A stretch of DNA of 64,000 nucleotides, taken from the NCBI RefSeq assembly GCF_025137375.1, contig NZ_CP073720.1, positions 3,930,501 through 3,994,500 on the forward strand, written 5' to 3'. Every line of letters starts with the position of its first letter. Positions within the stretch are counted from its first letter, which is position 1. Below, one piece after another: positions 55,749 to 63,375 of this stretch. A program made the position numbers and the translations under genes. The stretch comes from Dactylosporangium fulvum. GTDB lineage: Bacteria; Actinomycetota; Actinomycetes; Mycobacteriales; Micromonosporaceae. Below the pieces are notes generated by a model, which was given only the letters and a program-made list of their open reading frames with translations, was not told the DNA's origin and searched no databases.

Positions 55749-56986
55749 GACAGCCACCCGAGGTGGTCGCGGTTGGCGGTGAGCAGCTCGTCGGTCAGCG
55801 TGTCCGCGGCGTCGTGCTGGCCGACGAGCGGGTGCGCGAGCAGCGCCCGGTAGACGCGGTCCCGGCCGCCGTGCAGCGCGGCCTCGACGGCGAGCTCCTC
55901 GTACGCGGAGACGGCGCCGACCAGTCCCGCGAGCTCCGGCCGCAGCGGGGGCGCGGGCAGAGCCGTGGCGCCCGCGGCGCCGACCCGGCAGGTGACCTCG
56001 ATGACCGCGTCGTCGGACAGGAACGGCAGGAAGCCGCGGTTGCGCACGTTGACCGCGTGGATGCCGCCGTCGTCCTGGTGCAGCGAGGCGATCAGGCCGA
56101 CCGCGGCCTCGGAGTAGAACGCGCCGCCGCGCTGGCCGAGCAGGTCGGGCTTGGTGGTGAGCGCCGGGTCGGCGTACATCCTCAGGAGCTCGTGCTCGAT
56201 CCCGGCCACCTTCTCGCCGCGGGTCGGCTGCCCCTTCTCCTCGCGGACGACGGTGTCGTGGCAGTAGAAGTAGCGCAGGTAGTACGACGGGACGTTGCGC
56301 AACGACGACAGCACGCCCCGCGGGATCTGCACCAGGTCGGCGAGCTCGTCCAGGTGCGAGGTGAGCAGCGCCGGCAGCCGGTCGACGCCGTCGACGTAGG
56401 CCGCTCGCTCCCAGGTGAGATGGTTGAGCCCGACGTGGTCGAGGACCACCGCCGACGGGTCGACCCCCAGTTGCGCGGCGAACCTGCGCTGGAAGCCGAT
56501 CGCGACGTTGCACAGCCCCGCGGCGCGATGCCCGTCGTCGAGCAGCGCGCGGGTGACGATGCCGACCGGGTTGGTGAAGTTGACGATCCACGCGCCCGGG
56601 TCGGCCCGCCGGGCGATGTCGAGCACGACCGGCACCGTCCGCAGCGCCTTCGCCAGGCCGCCCGCGCCGGTCGTCTCCTGCCCGACGCAGTCGCACACGA
56701 GCGGGAACGTCTCGTCGCTGATCCGGGCCGCCTGCCCGCCGACGCGCAGCTGGATGACGACGGTGGACGCCCCGCGCAGCGCGTCGTCCACGTCGGCCGT
56801 CCAGCGCAGGCGCGCCGCGCTGCCGTGGTGTTCGAGCACGCGCCGCGCGAACGCGCCGACGACCGCGAGGCGATCCGCCGCGGGATCGAGCAGCACGATC
56901 TCCGAGGCGAACGGCGCCAGCCGCGCGAACCCGTCGATCAGTTCCGGGGTGTAGGTGGACCCGCCACCGACGACCGCGATTTTCAA
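55745..56986 (-). CDS. GH4 family 6-phospho-glycosidase
   Basis: About 413 residues of the NAD- and metal-dependent GH4 family. The dinucleotide loop is KIAVVGGGSTYTPELI. The metal ligands are Cys in GLCNVAIGFQRRF and His in VGLNHLTW; NFTNPVGIVT and VCDCVGQETTGAGG are conserved. GH4 enzymes usually cleave 6-phospho-beta- or alpha-glucosides. The start is TTG, with GGAG eight bases upstream and a 4-base overlap with the permease stop (TTGA); a longer frame above is antisense-like. It is coupled to the kinase gene. Confidence 0.92.
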   Translation of the reverse strand: MKIAVVGGGSTYTPELIDGFARLAPFASEIVLLDPAADRLAVVGAFARRVLEHHGSAARLRWTADVDDALRGASTVVIQLRVGGQAARISDETFPLVCDCVGQETTGAGGLAKALRTVPVVLDIARRADPGAWIVNFTNPVGIVTRALLDDGHRAAGLCNVAIGFQRRFAAQLGVDPSAVVLDHVGLNHLTWERAAYVDGVDRLPALLTSHLDELADLVQIPRGVLSSLRNVPSYYLRYFYCHDTVVREEKGQPTRGEKVAGIEHELLRMYADPALTTKPDLLGQRGGAFYSEAAVGLIASLHQDDGGIHAVNVRNRGFLPFLSDDAVIEVTCRVGAAGATALPAPPLRPELAGLVGAVSAYEELAVEAALHGGRDRVYRALLAHPLVGQHDAADTLTDELLTANRDHLGWLS

Positions 56987-57798
56987 CCCTTGACTCCTGT
57001 GAGTGTCACGCCCTGCACGAAGGCGCGTTGAGCGAAGAAAAACAGCGCCACGACCGGCGCCGTGGTCAGGATGGTCACCGCGCTGACGAGGTTCCATTGC
57101 ACATGATGCACGGTCCGGAACGACGCGAGGCCCAGCGAGAGTGTCCAGTTGTGTTCGTTCTCGCTGGTGTACAGCAGGGGACCGTAGTAGTCGTTCCAGG
57201 CGTAGAAGAACTGGAACAGCGCCGCGGCGGCGATCCCGGGGCGGGCCATCGGCAGCACGACCCGCAGCAGGGCGCGCCACTCGCCGCAGCCGTCGACCCG
57301 GGCCGCGTCGAGGTACTCGCCGGGGATGGTCAGCAGGAACTGGCGGAGCAGGAAGATGGAGAACGCGTCGCCGAACAGCATCGGCAGCACCAGCGGCCAC
57401 AGGGTGCCGGTGAGGCCCGCGTTCGCCCACATGAGGTACAGCGGGATCGTCGTGACCTGCGGCGGGATCATCATCATGCAGACGATGACGACGAGCACCG
57501 CACCCTGTCCGCGCCAGCGCAGCTTGGCCAGGGCATAGGCGGCCGGCACGCTCGACAGCAGCATGAACAGCGTCGCCGCAACCGCGTACAGGACGGTGTT
57601 GAGCAGGTACCGCGGCATCGGCGTGCGGGCGAAGATCTCCGCGTAGTTCGAAGGGTGCCACGACGACGGCCAGTAGGACGCGGTGAGCGCTTCCGAGTCG
57701 CTCATGAACGAGGTCAGCAGCAGGAACCCGACCGGCGCCACGAACATGACGCACAACGCGATGGCGATGCTGTGCCGGGCGATCCAAACGAGTTTCAC
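56983..57798 (-). CDS. Sugar ABC transporter permease (MalG type)
   Basis: About 271 residues, six membrane segments; the ATPase-docking EAA loop is EYLDAARVDGCGEWRALLRVVLPMARPGI. The opening is typical of CUT1-class MalG permeases, which import di- and oligosaccharides. GTG start overlaps the other permease's stop by 4 bases. Its stop overlaps the GH4 start. Confidence 0.93.
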   Translation of the reverse strand: MKLVWIARHSIAIALCVMFVAPVGFLLLTSFMSDSEALTASYWPSSWHPSNYAEIFARTPMPRYLLNTVLYAVAATLFMLLSSVPAAYALAKLRWRGQGAVLVVIVCMMMIPPQVTTIPLYLMWANAGLTGTLWPLVLPMLFGDAFSIFLLRQFLLTIPGEYLDAARVDGCGEWRALLRVVLPMARPGIAAAALFQFFYAWNDYYGPLLYTSENEHNWTLSLGLASFRTVHHVQWNLVSAVTILTTAPVVALFFFAQRAFVQGVTLTGVKG

Positions 57799-58718
57799 GA
57801 GGCACGCTCCGGGTTGACGGTCCGGCGCAGCAGGAGCAGCGACACCGCGAACGCCACCACGAACAGCACGACGGCCAGCGCGTTGGCGTAGCCGAGGGCG
57901 CCGTAGCGGAACCCGACGACGTAGAGCCAGAGCGGGTACGTGAAGGTCGACCCCTCCGGGTAACCGAACGTCGTCGAGATGCCGGCCCCGGTGGTGGCCT
58001 GCCCGCTGGCCGCCGACGCGGCGACGGCCGCCTGGGTGAAGTACTGCAGCGTCGTGATGACCCCGACGACGGCGGTGAACACGACGACGGGCGAGATGTG
58101 CGGCAGCGTCACGTGGCGGAACCGCTGCCACGCGTTGGCGCCGTCGAGTGAGGCCGCCTCGCGCTGCGCCGCCGGCACGTCGAGGAGCGCCGCGAGGTAC
58201 AGCACCATCAGGTCCCCGACGCCCCACAGTCCCAGCAGGACCAGCGACGGCTTCGACCAGTCCGGCGAGTTGAACCACAGCGGCGGCGTGCGGACGCCGA
58301 CGTCGGCCAGAAACGTGTTCACCGGGCCGACGCCGGGCTTGAGCAGGTAGACGAACGCGAGTGTCGCGGCCACCGGCGGGGCGAGCGCGGGCAGGTAGAA
58401 GATCGTGCGGTAGATGCCGCTGCCCTTGCGTACGGTGGTGAGCAGCATCGCGCTGCCGAGCCCGCCGAGCATCCGCACCGGCACGAGGATCGCGACGAAC
58501 CACAGCGTGTTCTTCGCCGCCAGGCCGAGGAACGCGTCGTCGAACATGTGCCGGTAGTTGCGCAGCCCGACCCACTCCGGCGTCGAGAGGAGGTCGAACC
58601 TCGTGAAGGAGAAGTAGACCGCGGAGCCCAGCGGGTACAGGAAGAACACCACGATGCCGACCGTCGCCGGCGCCATGAACGAGGCGACGGTCAGCACGTG
58701 TCTCGCCTTGTGGTGCAC
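57795..58718 (-). CDS. Sugar ABC transporter permease (MalF type)
   Basis: About 307 residues with six membrane segments. The EAA loop is VPAAQREAASLDGANAWQRFRHVTLPHISPVV. The N-terminus has FMAPATVGIVVFFLYPLGSAVYFS. The GTG at 58718 lies 2 bases after the stop of the binding-protein gene. It pairs with the MalG-type permease. The operon has no ATPase gene, as usual for actinomycetes that share an MsiK-type ATPase. Confidence 0.92.
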   Translation of the reverse strand: MHHKARHVLTVASFMAPATVGIVVFFLYPLGSAVYFSFTRFDLLSTPEWVGLRNYRHMFDDAFLGLAAKNTLWFVAILVPVRMLGGLGSAMLLTTVRKGSGIYRTIFYLPALAPPVAATLAFVYLLKPGVGPVNTFLADVGVRTPPLWFNSPDWSKPSLVLLGLWGVGDLMVLYLAALLDVPAAQREAASLDGANAWQRFRHVTLPHISPVVVFTAVVGVITTLQYFTQAAVAASAASGQATTGAGISTTFGYPEGSTFTYPLWLYVVGFRYGALGYANALAVVLFVVAFAVSLLLLRRTVNPERAS

Positions 58719-58720
58719 CC

Positions 58721-60022
58721 CTAGCCGCCCAGCCGCAGCAGCGAGTCGACCTGCTTGTCGACGCCCGTGAGCCCGGCGTTCAGGTCGGTCGAGCCACCGC
58801 TCTGCCACGTGTCGCAGAACGTCTGGAACGTCTCCTGGTAGGCCGGCCCGGCCGAGGACGGCGGCGTCGTGGTGGTCTTCGGGTGGTTGAAGATGTCGAC
58901 GAACGTCTTGAACTCGGCGTCCGTCTTCAGGTCCGGCGAGGCGAGCGCGTCCTTCGTGGACGGGATGTTCTTCAAGCTGTTGGACAACTTGACGATCGCC
59001 TTGGTGTCGGTGGTGAGATACCTGATGAGCTCCCACGCCGCCTCGGGATTCTTGGCGGAACGGGAAATGCCGATGACGTTGCCCGTGACGTATCCGGCGC
59101 CGTAGCGGTCCGCGGTGGACGCCGGCATCGGGGCGACCCCGAACTGCAGGTCCGGCGCCTGGTCCTTGGCGAACGCGATGCGGTACTCGCCGTCGATCGC
59201 CATCGCGATCTGACCCTTCTGGAAGGCGTTGGCGTCGGAGTACTCGTCGCCGAGCGACGCGCGGAACGTCTCGAGCTTGTCGTAGCCGAACCAGTCGACG
59301 AGCTCCTTCTGCCACTTCAGCAGCTGCGGCCAGCCCGGGTCGGTGCCGATCGCCGACGAGCCGTCGCCCTTGAGCCACTGCGCGCCGACCATCGGGCCGA
59401 GGTGCGACGGCGTGTTCTCGTAGAAGCCGAACAGCGGCAGGAATCCGGCCGTCTGGATGCTGCCGTCCGGGCCGCGCTTGGTCAGCTTCTTCGCGTCCTC
59501 GGCGAACTCCTCCAGGGTCTTCGGCGGTCCGGCGATGCCGGCCTCGGCGAAGAGCTTCTTGTTGTAGTACAGGCCGTACGCGTCGGCGAGCACCGGCATC
59601 GAGCACCGCTTGCCCTTGTACTCCGTGTACTGCTTGACGGTCTGCGGGAAAGCGTCCATCGACACCTTGTCCCGGGCGATGTACCGGCTGAGGTCGAGCC
59701 ACGCCCCACTGGCGCAGAACTGGCCGACGATGTCGGTGGAGTAGGACAGCCCGACGTCGGGCCCTTGGCCACCGCCGATCGCCTGGGTCATCTTGGAGTC
59801 GTCCTGGCCGGACTTCACCACGACCTTGATCTTCGGGTGGGCGGCCTGGAAGTCCGCGACGACGGCGTCGATCGCCTCGGCCTCGCGGTCGGTGAAGAAG
59901 TGCCAGAACTCGACGGTGCCGGAGACGTCCGCGCCGGGGTCGGCGATCGGCTTCTCCTTGGTCCCCGGGGTGCAGGCCGCCAGGACGAGCGTCGCGGCGG
60001 CGAGGATGGTGAGACGACGCAA
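58721..60022 (-). CDS. Sugar ABC transporter substrate-binding lipoprotein
   Basis: About 433 residues of the CUT1 binding-protein family. A lipobox LAAC with Cys17 follows a short signal. The family segments are VEFWHFFTDREAEAI, YSTDIVGQF, MPVLADAYGLYYNKKLFAEAG and GYVTGNVIGISRSAKNPEAAWELI. It starts with TTG, with GGAGG five bases upstream. It is 9 bases after the ROK gene. The sugar is not predictable; the GH4 and kinase suggest a glycoside or amino-sugar disaccharide. Confidence 0.93.
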   Translation of the reverse strand: MRRLTILAAATLVLAACTPGTKEKPIADPGADVSGTVEFWHFFTDREAEAIDAVVADFQAAHPKIKVVVKSGQDDSKMTQAIGGGQGPDVGLSYSTDIVGQFCASGAWLDLSRYIARDKVSMDAFPQTVKQYTEYKGKRCSMPVLADAYGLYYNKKLFAEAGIAGPPKTLEEFAEDAKKLTKRGPDGSIQTAGFLPLFGFYENTPSHLGPMVGAQWLKGDGSSAIGTDPGWPQLLKWQKELVDWFGYDKLETFRASLGDEYSDANAFQKGQIAMAIDGEYRIAFAKDQAPDLQFGVAPMPASTADRYGAGYVTGNVIGISRSAKNPEAAWELIRYLTTDTKAIVKLSNSLKNIPSTKDALASPDLKTDAEFKTFVDIFNHPKTTTTPPSSAGPAYQETFQTFCDTWQSGGSTDLNAGLTGVDKQVDSLLRLGG

Positions 60023-60031
60023 AGCATCCTC

Positions 60032-61147
60032 CTAAGGACTGGGTTGGCGCAGTGCGGCGAGGAGGGTCTCGCGCACCGCGGAGACCGCCGCGCCGGCCGC
60101 GCCCAGCAGGGGCGCGTCGTCGTCGACGGTGCTTGCCGCGATCGCCGTCTCCAGCGGCGCGGTGTGTGCCATCGCCTTGGTGACGGCCTCGACGAGCGGA
60201 TCGCCGTGCGTCCGCCCGATCTCGCCCCCGATCACCACGAGGGGCGGGTCGAGGACCGCCACCACGGCGGCCAGGCCGAGCGCGATCCGGCCGGCCAGTT
60301 CCTTGAAGAAGGCCGCGCTGCCCGCACCGTGCTCGGCCGCGAGGCCCGCCACGGCCTCGGGCCCGACGAGGTCGTGGAAGTCGCCCGTGGCTATCGGCAT
60401 GTAGCCGATCTCGCCCGCCCCGCCGCGGGCGCCGCGCAGGAGCTTCCCGCCACCGAGGTCGATGGCCAGGCCGAGGCCGCCGTCGCCGAGCCACAGCAGC
60501 GCGAAGGCGTCCGCGCCCCGGGCCGCGCCGTGCTCCCGTTCGGCGAGCGCGGCGAGATTGACGTCGTTGTCGACCCCGACCGGCGTGCCGACAGCGGCCT
60601 CGATCTCGTCGACCAGCCCGGGCCGGTTCCAGCCGGGCACGTCGACGTGGTGGATGACCCGGTCCCGAGGGTCGAACGCGCCGGCGACCGCGAGGTGGAC
60701 GTGCGCGACCGGCGTCCTGGCCACGCCCGCCGCGGCGCACAGCGCGTCGATGGTCTCGTCGACCGCGGTGACCGGGTCGGTCCGTCGGAAGTCGACCGGC
60801 ACGGCGAGGCGGGCCCGCCGCTCGCCGCGCAGGTCGTGCAGTGCCGCGGTGAGCGCCGGGGCGCCGCTGCCGGCGCAGTCGCGCGCCGACATCGCCACGG
60901 CGTAGGCGGCGTCCGGGTTGACGGCGTGGACCTCGGCGTTCGGCCCGGGCCGCCCGGTCTCGTGCCCGGCCGTGACGACGAGGCCCGCCTCGGTGAGGCG
61001 CCGGATCGCCTCGGAGACGGTGGGCTTGGACAACCCGGTCAGCTCGCGGAGCTCGGCGCGGGTCAGCTGCCCGCGGTCGAGCAGGTGGCCCAGGGCGGCG
61101 GCTTCGTTGAGCGCCTTGAGCAGCTTGGAGGAGCCTCCGAGCACCAT
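60032..61147 (-). CDS. ROK family transcriptional regulator
   Basis: About 371 residues. Residues 8-65 are a winged helix (ALGHLLDRGQLTRAELRELTGLSKPTVSEAIRRLTEAGLV). The rest is a ROK sugar-kinase fold without obvious catalytic need: DNDVNLAALAEREHGAA, LGDGGLGLAIDLGGGKL and GGAGEIGYMPI. The usual ROK zinc-binding Cys cluster is not seen. It is the first gene of the six-gene sugar operon; a palindrome precedes its start. It likely represses the operon until an intracellular sugar binds. Confidence 0.9.
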   Translation of the reverse strand: MVLGGSSKLLKALNEAAALGHLLDRGQLTRAELRELTGLSKPTVSEAIRRLTEAGLVVTAGHETGRPGPNAEVHAVNPDAAYAVAMSARDCAGSGAPALTAALHDLRGERRARLAVPVDFRRTDPVTAVDETIDALCAAAGVARTPVAHVHLAVAGAFDPRDRVIHHVDVPGWNRPGLVDEIEAAVGTPVGVDNDVNLAALAEREHGAARGADAFALLWLGDGGLGLAIDLGGGKLLRGARGGAGEIGYMPIATGDFHDLVGPEAVAGLAAEHGAGSAAFFKELAGRIALGLAAVVAVLDPPLVVIGGEIGRTHGDPLVEAVTKAMAHTAPLETAIAASTVDDDAPLLGAAGAAVSAVRETLLAALRQPSP

Positions 61148-61163
61148 CGCGCCCTCCGACTAA

Positions 61164-61178
61164 TAGTCAGACTGACTA
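61164..61178. promoter_or_regulatory. Candidate ROK operator
   Basis: TAGTCA-GAC-TGACTA is a perfect 6-3-6 palindrome 16 bases upstream of the ROK start codon, with GACTAA repeated on both sides. Confidence 0.65.
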
Positions 61179-61255
61179 ACAGTTGCGGAGTAAGGTAAGT
61201 GCCGGCACAGCCTTCTGTCAATGGAAGCGGTGGTGCGGGGCCGGCGCGGAGCCGT

Positions 61256-61630
61256 TCAGGCCCGCCAGTCGCGCAGGACCGCCTCGACGTCCAGGGGCGG
61301 CAGGATCGTCGGCGGGCCCTCGACGAGGCCGCGCTTCGCGCGCTCGATGCGCTCGTTGAGGTCGCGCACCGCCGCGCGGACGCGCTCCTCGGTCCGGAGC
61401 TTGCGGACCGTCTCCGGGAAGTCCTCCACCTCGCGCCGCAGCCGCAACGTCGGCGGGATGCCGCCGGAGAGCTCCTCCCGCCGGGCGAGGTCCTTGATCC
61501 ACCAGTCCTCGTCGTAGAGCTCGCCGTGGTCGGGCAGCGGCTTGCCGGTGCCGGGCAGGTTGTCGAACTGGCCCCGCTCCTGCGCCTCGCGGATCTGCCG
61601 GTCGATGTGCGACTCATACCAATTGGTCAT
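61256..61630 (-). CDS. DUF1992 (DnaJ-homologue C28-like) protein
   Basis: About 124 residues. The DUF1992 core is IDRQIREAQERGQFDNLPGTGKPLPDHG and the family's charged C-terminus follows. Function unknown; no J-domain is present. The ATG at 61630 has TACGCT nine bases upstream; the ATG at 61636 would be only 3 bases from that box, so the second start is preferred. It diverges from the DedA gene with about 37 bases between. Confidence 0.88.
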   Translation of the reverse strand: MTNWYESHIDRQIREAQERGQFDNLPGTGKPLPDHGELYDEDWWIKDLARREELSGGIPPTLRLRREVEDFPETVRKLRTEERVRAAVRDLNERIERAKRGLVEGPPTILPPLDVEAVLRDWRA

Positions 61631-61667
61631 CGTCATACCAGCGTACCCATGGCAGGATCGGTGATCC

Positions 61668-62255
61668 GTGGAGTGGTTGCACCGGTACGGCTACCCGGCG
61701 CTCGCGCTCATTGTCCTGCTGGAGGGCGTCGGCATCCCCACCCCGGCCGTCACGGCCATCGTCGTGGCCGGGGGACTTGCCGCGCACGGCTCGCTCAACC
61801 TCCCGGCGGTCGCCGTCGTGACGTTCCTGGCCGCGGTGGCGGGTGACAACCTGGGCTATCTCGTCGGGCGACGGGCCGGTCGTCCCGCGATCCTGCGCTG
61901 GGGCCGCCGGATCGGCCTGACCGAGTCGCGGTTCGCGCGTGCCGAGGAAGTGATCGCCCGGCGGGGCCGCAACGTCGTGCTGATCGCCCGGTTCATCGAC
62001 GGGCTGCGCCAGACCAACGGCATCATCGCCGGCACCGTCGCGATGCCCTGGCCGCAGTACGCCGTCCGCGACGCCATCGGTGGTGTGGTGTGGACCGCCG
62101 TGTGGGTCACCGTGGGCGCCGAGGTCGGCGGGAACATCGAGCGCGTCCACGCCGTCGTCGGCCGCTACCGGGTCGCGGCGATCGTCGTGGCGGCCGTCCT
62201 CGTCCTGGTGCTGCTGCTGTGGTACCTCCTGAGGCGCCGCGTCCGGCGGAAGTGA
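61668..62255 (+). CDS. DedA family membrane protein
   Basis: About 195 residues with four to six membrane segments. The DedA/SNARE-associated pattern is GIPTPAVTAIVVAGGLAAHG, then AGDNLGYLVGRRAGR, and RFIDGLRQTNGIIAGTVAMPW. Members help move undecaprenyl phosphate or phospholipids across the membrane. The Arg in ARFIDGLRQ is the family's key residue. GTG start. The C-terminal helix ends in a basic tail (RRRVRRK). Confidence 0.9.
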   Translation: MEWLHRYGYPALALIVLLEGVGIPTPAVTAIVVAGGLAAHGSLNLPAVAVVTFLAAVAGDNLGYLVGRRAGRPAILRWGRRIGLTESRFARAEEVIARRGRNVVLIARFIDGLRQTNGIIAGTVAMPWPQYAVRDAIGGVVWTAVWVTVGAEVGGNIERVHAVVGRYRVAAIVVAAVLVLVLLLWYLLRRRVRRK

Positions 62256-62421
62256 CCGGTCAGCATGCCTTGTCGGCCTGGCGCTCGGATGCCGCGCGGG
62301 ACATGGTGACGGCACGCACGGAAAGCGTGGCGGCCGGCGCTGGTGGCCCCGCCCGCCGCGCTGTCTGTGCTTCGACACGCCGATCGACTACGTCATGTCA
62401 CCGCACGAGTGCATTGAGTGA

Positions 62422-62437
62422 CGAAATTTCGCGAAAT
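62422..62437. promoter_or_regulatory. Overlapping palindromes upstream of chaplin-like gene
   Basis: CGAAATTTCG (62422-62431) and ATTTCGCGAAAT (62426-62437) overlap, about 85 bases before the chaplin-like start, in the most AT-rich stretch of the gap. A candidate regulator site. Confidence 0.4.
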
Positions 62438-62519
62438 ATCCGTCCCAAGCTCGCATTTCGGGTTAGGTGGAGGTCGCGACGGACGTTCCCCGTCGATCAC
62501 TCGTCGAAAGGTTGTCATC

Positions 62520-63032
62520 ATGAAACGCTGGCTCATCCGGTCGGTGCAGGTCGCCGCGCTGGCCATGGGTGGCCTCGCGCTCACCGGTACCGCGGCGCAC
62601 GCGGACTGGGACAGCGGTCCCAACGTCGGTTTCTTCAACGGCAACCAGTCCTCGACCACGGTCCAGGCGCCGGTGAACATCTGCGGCAACTCCCTGGCGA
62701 TCCTCGGCTTCGCCAGCGCCAACTGCAACGGCGGGGCGTACGCCTACTCCGGCAACGGCGGCAACGGCAGCGGCAGCGGCAGCGGCAACGCCGACTCGAA
62801 CACCAAGAAGAAGCACAAGAAGCACGGGAACAACGCCAACGCCAACGCCAACGCCAACGGCGGCAGCGGCAGCGGCAGCGGCGGTGCCTACGCGTACAAC
62901 AGCAACGGCAACTGGACGACGGGGTACAACGCCGGCTTCTTCAACGGCAACCAGTCCTCGACCACGGTGCAGGTGCCGATCAACGTCTCCTGCAACTCGG
63001 TGGCCCTGATCGGCTTCGCGTCGAGCTGCTGA
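62520..63032 (+). CDS. Secreted two-domain chaplin-like protein
   Basis: About 170 residues. A Sec signal of about 28 residues ends TAAHA. Two chaplin-like units follow: residues 31-65 (GFFNGNQSSTTVQAPVNICG then NSLAILGFASANC) and residues 133-170 (the same opening, then VQVPINVSCNSVALIGFASSC). Each has two cysteines, as in chaplins. Between them lies a Gly/Ser/Asn/Lys-rich linker with a KKKHKKH cluster and repeated Asn-Ala. There is no LPXTG anchor. Chaplins coat aerial hyphae and spores with amyloid; here the second unit lacks the usual CGN (it is SCN). GAAAGG precedes the ATG, and a strong terminator follows. Confidence 0.78.
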   Translation: MKRWLIRSVQVAALAMGGLALTGTAAHADWDSGPNVGFFNGNQSSTTVQAPVNICGNSLAILGFASANCNGGAYAYSGNGGNGSGSGSGNADSNTKKKHKKHGNNANANANANGGSGSGSGGAYAYNSNGNWTTGYNAGFFNGNQSSTTVQVPINVSCNSVALIGFASSC

Positions 63033-63085
63033 CCGCGGACCTCCAGGTCCCGCGGAGGCGCCGCCTGCCTCCGCACACCGACATG

Positions 63086-63143
63086 AGCGTTGGCCGCTGT
63101 CCGCGGGATCAGCCCTCCCGCGGTACAACGGCCAACGCTTTTT
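63086..63143 (+). terminator. Factor-independent terminator of the chaplin-like gene
   Basis: A long hairpin: AGCGTTGGCCG (63086-63096) pairs with CGGCCAACGCT (63129-63139), with CCGCGGG and CCCGCGG pairing inside. TTTTT at 63139-63143 follows. On the other strand it may also stop the leftward genes. Confidence 0.88.
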
Positions 63144-63150
63144 GCCTGTG

Positions 63151-63375
63151 TCAGTCCATCGGCACGGCACTGCCGGTGATCGCCACCTCGAGGTCGTGCT
63201 GTTCCGCGCCGGTCAGCGCGGCCATCGCGGCGACGTCGGAATACGTGCCGTAGCGGCCCGGATCGCCGGGCGCGCGCCGGGCACCGCGGTGACCGACGGG
63301 TGGGGGTAGTGCCCGCCGGACCGCCCGCGGCGCCGGCACATTTCCGGGATTCGGGCGCCCGGTGGTGCGGGTCAC
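63151..63375 (-). CDS. Small hypothetical protein
   Basis: A 74-codon frame whose GTG overlaps the stop of the phosphotransferase gene by 4 bases (GTGA), and which ends 7 bases before the terminator hairpin. The first half is Arg/Pro-rich; the end (GRYGTYSDVAAMAALTGAEQ) looks protein-like. No family recognised. Arrangement is the main support. Confidence 0.4.
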   Translation of the reverse strand: MTRTTGRPNPGNVPAPRAVRRALPPPVGHRGARRAPGDPGRYGTYSDVAAMAALTGAEQHDLEVAITGSAVPMD

